Positions 60,518 to 64,000 of a DNA stretch of 64,000 nt are shown here, in pieces. Within the stretch, counting starts at the first letter, position 1. The number at the start of each line of letters is the position of its first letter. The stretch covers positions 1 to 64,000 of the forward strand of contig JAFPTC010000103.1 of NCBI GenBank assembly GCA_017400455.1. The letters are read 5' to 3'. The notes beneath the pieces were generated by a model. The model worked only from the letters and a program-made list of their open reading frames with translations, did no database searches and was not told where the DNA came from. This stretch comes from Prevotella sp. Lineage in GTDB: Bacteria > Bacteroidota > Bacteroidia > Bacteroidales > Bacteroidaceae. The translations under genes and the position numbers were made by a program.

Positions 60518-63500
60518 ATGAAACAATTCCGCCTAGTGGACAACGTGCTGGGCTGGCTGACTTTCTTTATAGCCGCCTTTGTCTATTGTTCCACCATCGA
60601 GCCGACAGCCTCGTTCTGGGACTGTCCTGAGTTTATTACCACTGGATACAAGCTGGAAGTAGGCCACCCGCCTGGCGCACCCTTCTTCATGCTCACGGCC
60701 AACCTGTTCAGCCAGTTCACCAGCGACCCCACGCAGGTGGCACGCATGGTCAACATGATGAGCGCCTTGCTCTCGGCAGCCTGTATCCTGTTCCTTTTCT
60801 GGAGCATCACCCACCTGGTGAGACGGCTGCTGGTGAAGAAACAGGAAGAGATAGACCTGCCACGGCTCATCGCCATTGAGGCATCAGGCCTGGTGGGCGC
60901 CCTCATCTATACGTTCAGCGACACCTTCTGGTTCTCAGCCGTCGAGGGCGAGGTGTATGCCTATTCGTCGGCCTTCACGGCCGTGGTGTTCTGGCTCATA
61001 CTGAAATGGGAAGAACACGCCGACGAGCCTCACAGCGACCGCTGGCTGGTGCTCATCATGTATATGACGGGCCTCTCCATCGGCGTCCACCTGTTGAACC
61101 TGCTTTGCCTGCCGGCCATCGTGCTGGTGTGGTACTTCAAGCGCTTCCCCAACGCCAACGCCAAGGGCTCCATCGTGGCGCTGATGATCTCGTTTGTCAT
61201 CCTGGCCGCCGTGCTCTATGGCGTGGTGCCTGGCATCATCACCGTGGGCGGATGGTTTGAGCTGTTCTTCGTGAACACCCTGCACATGCCGTTCAACACC
61301 GGACTCTACGTCTACCTGCTGCTGCTCGTGGGCTGCGTGGTGTGGGCCATCTACGAGACGCAGCACGCCACCGAGAAAAACTGGCGCCGCCAGAACATCG
61401 CCTTCCTTTTGGGCTTCGGTCTGCTGGGCATTCCCTTCTACGGCTACGGCTGGAGCGCCTTCCTCATCGGCATCATCGTGCTGACCATCGTGGGCTACGC
61501 CCTGTTCTTCCGCTCAGGCAAGAACCTGGTGCCGCTCATCTCGGCCCGCCTGAAGAACACGGCCCTGCTCTGCATGCTGATGCTCATGATAGGCTACTCC
61601 ACATACGCCGTCATCGTCATCCGCTCCAGCGCCAACCCGCCCATGGACCAGAACTCGCCCGAGGACATCTTCACCCTGGGCAGCTACCTCAGCCGCGACC
61701 AGTATGGCTATCGCCCACTGCTCTGGGGGCAGGGCTTTGAATCAGAGTTGGACGAGGACTACGAGACGGGCGACTATGCCTTCGTGAGCGACGGGCCCAC
61801 CTATCACCGCGCCGAGAAGCGCTCGGCTGACGAGCCAGACAGCTACTACGTGGTGAAGAGCAAGGTGAACGGCCGCGAACGCGACGTGAAGGGCAAATAC
61901 AGCTACGTACAGAACATGTTCTTCCCCCGCATGTACTCCAGCGCCCACGCCAGCTTCTACAAGACGTGGAACGGAGGCATCACCGGGCGCACCGTCGAGG
62001 CAAAGTTCCCAAACCGCTATCCCTACAAGAAGGAGATTACCATGCCTACCTTCTGGGACAACATGAACTTCTTCATCACCTATCAGTGCGGCTACATGTA
62101 CTGGCGATACTTCCTGTGGAACTTCGCCGGCCGACAGAACGACATACAAGGCCAGCGAGGCGAGCGCGAGCACGGCAATGCCCTCACGGGATTCTCGTTC
62201 ATCGACAACGCCATACTGGGCGACCAGTCGCTGCTGCCCGACGACCTGAAGAACAACAAGGGCCACAACGTGTTCTACTGCATGCCCCTCATACTCGGAC
62301 TCATAGGCCTCTTCTGGCAGATGCTGTCCTGCGGGCGCAAGGGACTACAGCAGTTCTGGGTGGTCTTCTTCCTCTTCTTCATGACAGGTCTCGCCATCGT
62401 CGTCTACCTGAACCAGACACCCATGCAGCCACGTGAGCGCGACTATGCCTATGCCGGCTCGTTCTATGCCTATGCCATCTGGTGTGGCATCGGCGTGGCC
62501 GCCATCTTCGACCTCATCACCCGCAAGCTGACGAAGGCCCTGAAGAAAGCCTCGCTCAACACCAAGCAGCTCACGGCTGTTGCCGCCGTCATCGGGCTGG
62601 TCTGCCTGCTCGTACCCATACAGATGGCTTCGCAGACATGGGACGACCACGACCGCTCAGGGCGCTACACCTGCCGCGACTTTGGCCAGAACTATCTGAT
62701 GACCCTGCAGCAAGAGGGCAACCCCATCATCTTTACCAACGGCGACAACGACACGTTCCCGCTCTGGTACAATCAGGACACCGAGAACGTGCGCACCGAT
62801 GCCCGCGTCTGCAACCTGAGCTACCTGCAGACCGACTGGTATATCGACCAGATGATACGTCCGGCCTACGGGCCCGAGGATGGAAAAGGCTCGCCTTCGC
62901 TGCCCATCGAATGGAAGAGAATTCAGTATCAGGACGGCACCAATGACTTTGTCATGGTCGATCCTTACATCAAGTACGCCATTCAGTTCATCCAGAACGT
63001 GTCGCCCGACGACGCCAAGCAGGTATTTGGCGAAGATCCCTTCGAGCTGAAGAACGTCATGAAGATGTGGGTTCGCGACGAGCGCACCAAGGAGCAGAAG
63101 GACATGCAGCGCGACTACCTGAACTGGGCCATCAGCAAGCTCGGCTTCCCCGAGCAATACAGGCTGAATGAGTCGCTCAACATCATCCCCTCCGACACCG
63201 TCTATCTCAACATCGACAAAGACGCCGTGCGCCGCAGCGGCATGATGCTGCAGGGCGACAGCATCCCCGACCGCATGGCCATCTCACTGGCCGATGTAGG
63301 CGCCGTGGACAAGAGCAAGCTGATGATGCTCGAACTGCTGGCCAACACCAATTGGGAGCGGCCGCTCTACGTGGCCATGACCGTGGGACAAGACAACTAC
63401 ATGAACCTGGGCAACCACTTCGTGCAGGAAGGACTGGCCAACCGCATCACGCCTTTTACCACCAACATTGACGGACGTCCCGTGGCCGGCATGACCAACT

Positions 63501-64000
63501 TCGACACCGAGAAGACCTACGACAACGTGATGAACCGCTTCAAGTTCGGCGGCGCCGACACCAAGGGCATCTACCTCGACGAGACCGTCCTCCGCATGTG
63601 CCTCACCCATCGCATGCTCATGGTCGACCTGGCCTCGCATCTCGCTACTGAGAGCGAAGACCTGCGTGTGCTGGCCGACACCCTGCTCGCCCAAGGCCAG
63701 CAGGAGCTGAGCGACCAGAAGGCACAGGAATCACTGGCCAAGAAAGAAAAGGCCCTGAAGGTGCTGGCAAAGATGGACAGCGTGCTGCCCGCCTACAACA
63801 TCCCTTACGACATTGACAGCCGCGAGGTGGAAGGACGCCTCATGGGCTACAGCGACGGCAAGAGCGCCATCTACACCAGCGGCTCCAGCTATCGCGAGGC
63901 CCTGCTCTACGTGCAGCTGGGCCAGGCAGAGAAGGCCCGTCCCATCCTCGACGACCTGTGGAAGCGCGCCAAGCAGTATCTGGCCTTCTATATGTCGCTG
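60518..64000 (+). CDS. DUF2723 family membrane glycosyltransferase-like protein, 3' partial
   Basis: An open frame of 1161 codons that runs off the window. The N-terminal part is a GT-C-like multi-span domain: MKQFRLVDNVLGWLTFFIAAF, YCSTIEPTASFWDCPEFI (the acidic D/E loop motif), KLEVGHPPGAPFFML, and further helices to about residue 390 and again near 590-710. Soluble domains follow (from about 720 on, GNPIIFTNGDNDTFPLWY, MQRDYLNWA). DUF2723 proteins are related to eukaryotic TMEM260 protein O-mannosyltransferases and act on exported proteins or surface glycans in Bacteroidetes. The frame is intact throughout. Confidence 0.87.
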   Translation, partial: MKQFRLVDNVLGWLTFFIAAFVYCSTIEPTASFWDCPEFITTGYKLEVGHPPGAPFFMLTANLFSQFTSDPTQVARMVNMMSALLSAACILFLFWSITHLVRRLLVKKQEEIDLPRLIAIEASGLVGALIYTFSDTFWFSAVEGEVYAYSSAFTAVVFWLILKWEEHADEPHSDRWLVLIMYMTGLSIGVHLLNLLCLPAIVLVWYFKRFPNANAKGSIVALMISFVILAAVLYGVVPGIITVGGWFELFFVNTLHMPFNTGLYVYLLLLVGCVVWAIYETQHATEKNWRRQNIAFLLGFGLLGIPFYGYGWSAFLIGIIVLTIVGYALFFRSGKNLVPLISARLKNTALLCMLMLMIGYSTYAVIVIRSSANPPMDQNSPEDIFTLGSYLSRDQYGYRPLLWGQGFESELDEDYETGDYAFVSDGPTYHRAEKRSADEPDSYYVVKSKVNGRERDVKGKYSYVQNMFFPRMYSSAHASFYKTWNGGITGRTVEAKFPNRYPYKKEITMPTFWDNMNFFITYQCGYMYWRYFLWNFAGRQNDIQGQRGEREHGNALTGFSFIDNAILGDQSLLPDDLKNNKGHNVFYCMPLILGLIGLFWQMLSCGRKGLQQFWVVFFLFFMTGLAIVVYLNQTPMQPRERDYAYAGSFYAYAIWCGIGVAAIFDLITRKLTKALKKASLNTKQLTAVAAVIGLVCLLVPIQMASQTWDDHDRSGRYTCRDFGQNYLMTLQQEGNPIIFTNGDNDTFPLWYNQDTENVRTDARVCNLSYLQTDWYIDQMIRPAYGPEDGKGSPSLPIEWKRIQYQDGTNDFVMVDPYIKYAIQFIQNVSPDDAKQVFGEDPFELKNVMKMWVRDERTKEQKDMQRDYLNWAISKLGFPEQYRLNESLNIIPSDTVYLNIDKDAVRRSGMMLQGDSIPDRMAISLADVGAVDKSKLMMLELLANTNWERPLYVAMTVGQDNYMNLGNHFVQEGLANRITPFTTNIDGRPVAGMTNFDTEKTYDNVMNRFKFGGADTKGIYLDETVLRMCLTHRMLMVDLASHLATESEDLRVLADTLLAQGQQELSDQKAQESLAKKEKALKVLAKMDSVLPAYNIPYDIDSREVEGRLMGYSDGKSAIYTSGSSYREALLYVQLGQAEKARPILDDLWKRAKQYLAFYMSL

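Overview
This 64 kb window comes from a chromosome of a Bacteroidales bacterium, most likely a GC-rich Prevotellaceae member. Evidence: Bacteroidota-type promoters (a TAnnTTTGC -7 box with TTG about 19-20 bases upstream) precede many genes; Shine-Dalgarno sites are mostly weak; the secreted proteins belong to Bacteroidetes families (DUF4859, DUF4468, DUF3316-like, CotH kinase, class A acid phosphatase); and several secreted proteins end in a 'DLxGRPV...KGLYIxNGKKVVxK' tail. No integrase, IS element, CRISPR array or rRNA operon was seen.

Layout. 1-2.1 kb: tRNA-Thr (partial), then rpsU-xerC-hpf, all on the minus strand. 2.1-7.1 kb: a three-part polysaccharide lyase/beta-helix/GH88 enzyme and a HerA-like ATPase. 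7.3-10 kb: alaS. 10.1-13.2 kb: an AgcS symporter, histidine decarboxylase-like enzyme and RidA operon. 13.4-16.1 kb: an acid phosphatase/phytase-type operon flanked by two small lipoprotein-like ORFs. 16.3-17.1 kb: a secreted cupin and a tRNA-Leu/tRNA-Val pair. 17.2-24.5 kb: a CotH kinase protein, a zinc metallopeptidase and a DUF4859-repeat protein. 24.9-27.2 kb: an S41 peptidase lipoprotein, a C13-type peptidase remnant and an outer-membrane protein. 27.2-29.9 kb: topoisomerase IV subunit A. 30.2-32.7 kb: a GH109 plus anomeric N-acetylhexosamine kinase pair. 32.7-39.1 kb: lipoate ligase and a complete glycine cleavage system with its own lipoamide dehydrogenase. 39.1-42.3 kb: GH43, an unknown gene and an aminotransferase. 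42.6-48.1 kb: small envelope proteins and a two-component system. 48.2-50.5 kb: iorAB. 50.7-56.2 kb: a peptide export operon. 56.4-64 kb: an Rpn-family nuclease, purD, membrane proteins and a partial DUF2723 protein.

The strongest candidate for an undescribed system is at 50.7-56.2 kb. A 37-codon gene (50768-50881) encodes a double-glycine leader ending LSDEQLDEVIGG followed by only 12 residues, AQSAQRPSWLRG. It has its own promoter and is followed by an HlyD-like adaptor, a C39-peptidase ABC transporter and a second protease-less ABC transporter: the NHLM-type secretion set, but with a tiny precursor and no modification enzyme nearby.

Two repeat families cut across the window. Eight intergenic sites carry units of a palindrome (core CTCACGTGAG in A/T runs) separated by GC-rich near-palindromes; wherever units are adjacent the period is exactly 43 bp. 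Separately, period-8 tandem repeats with different units fill three same-strand gene junctions just before a start codon.
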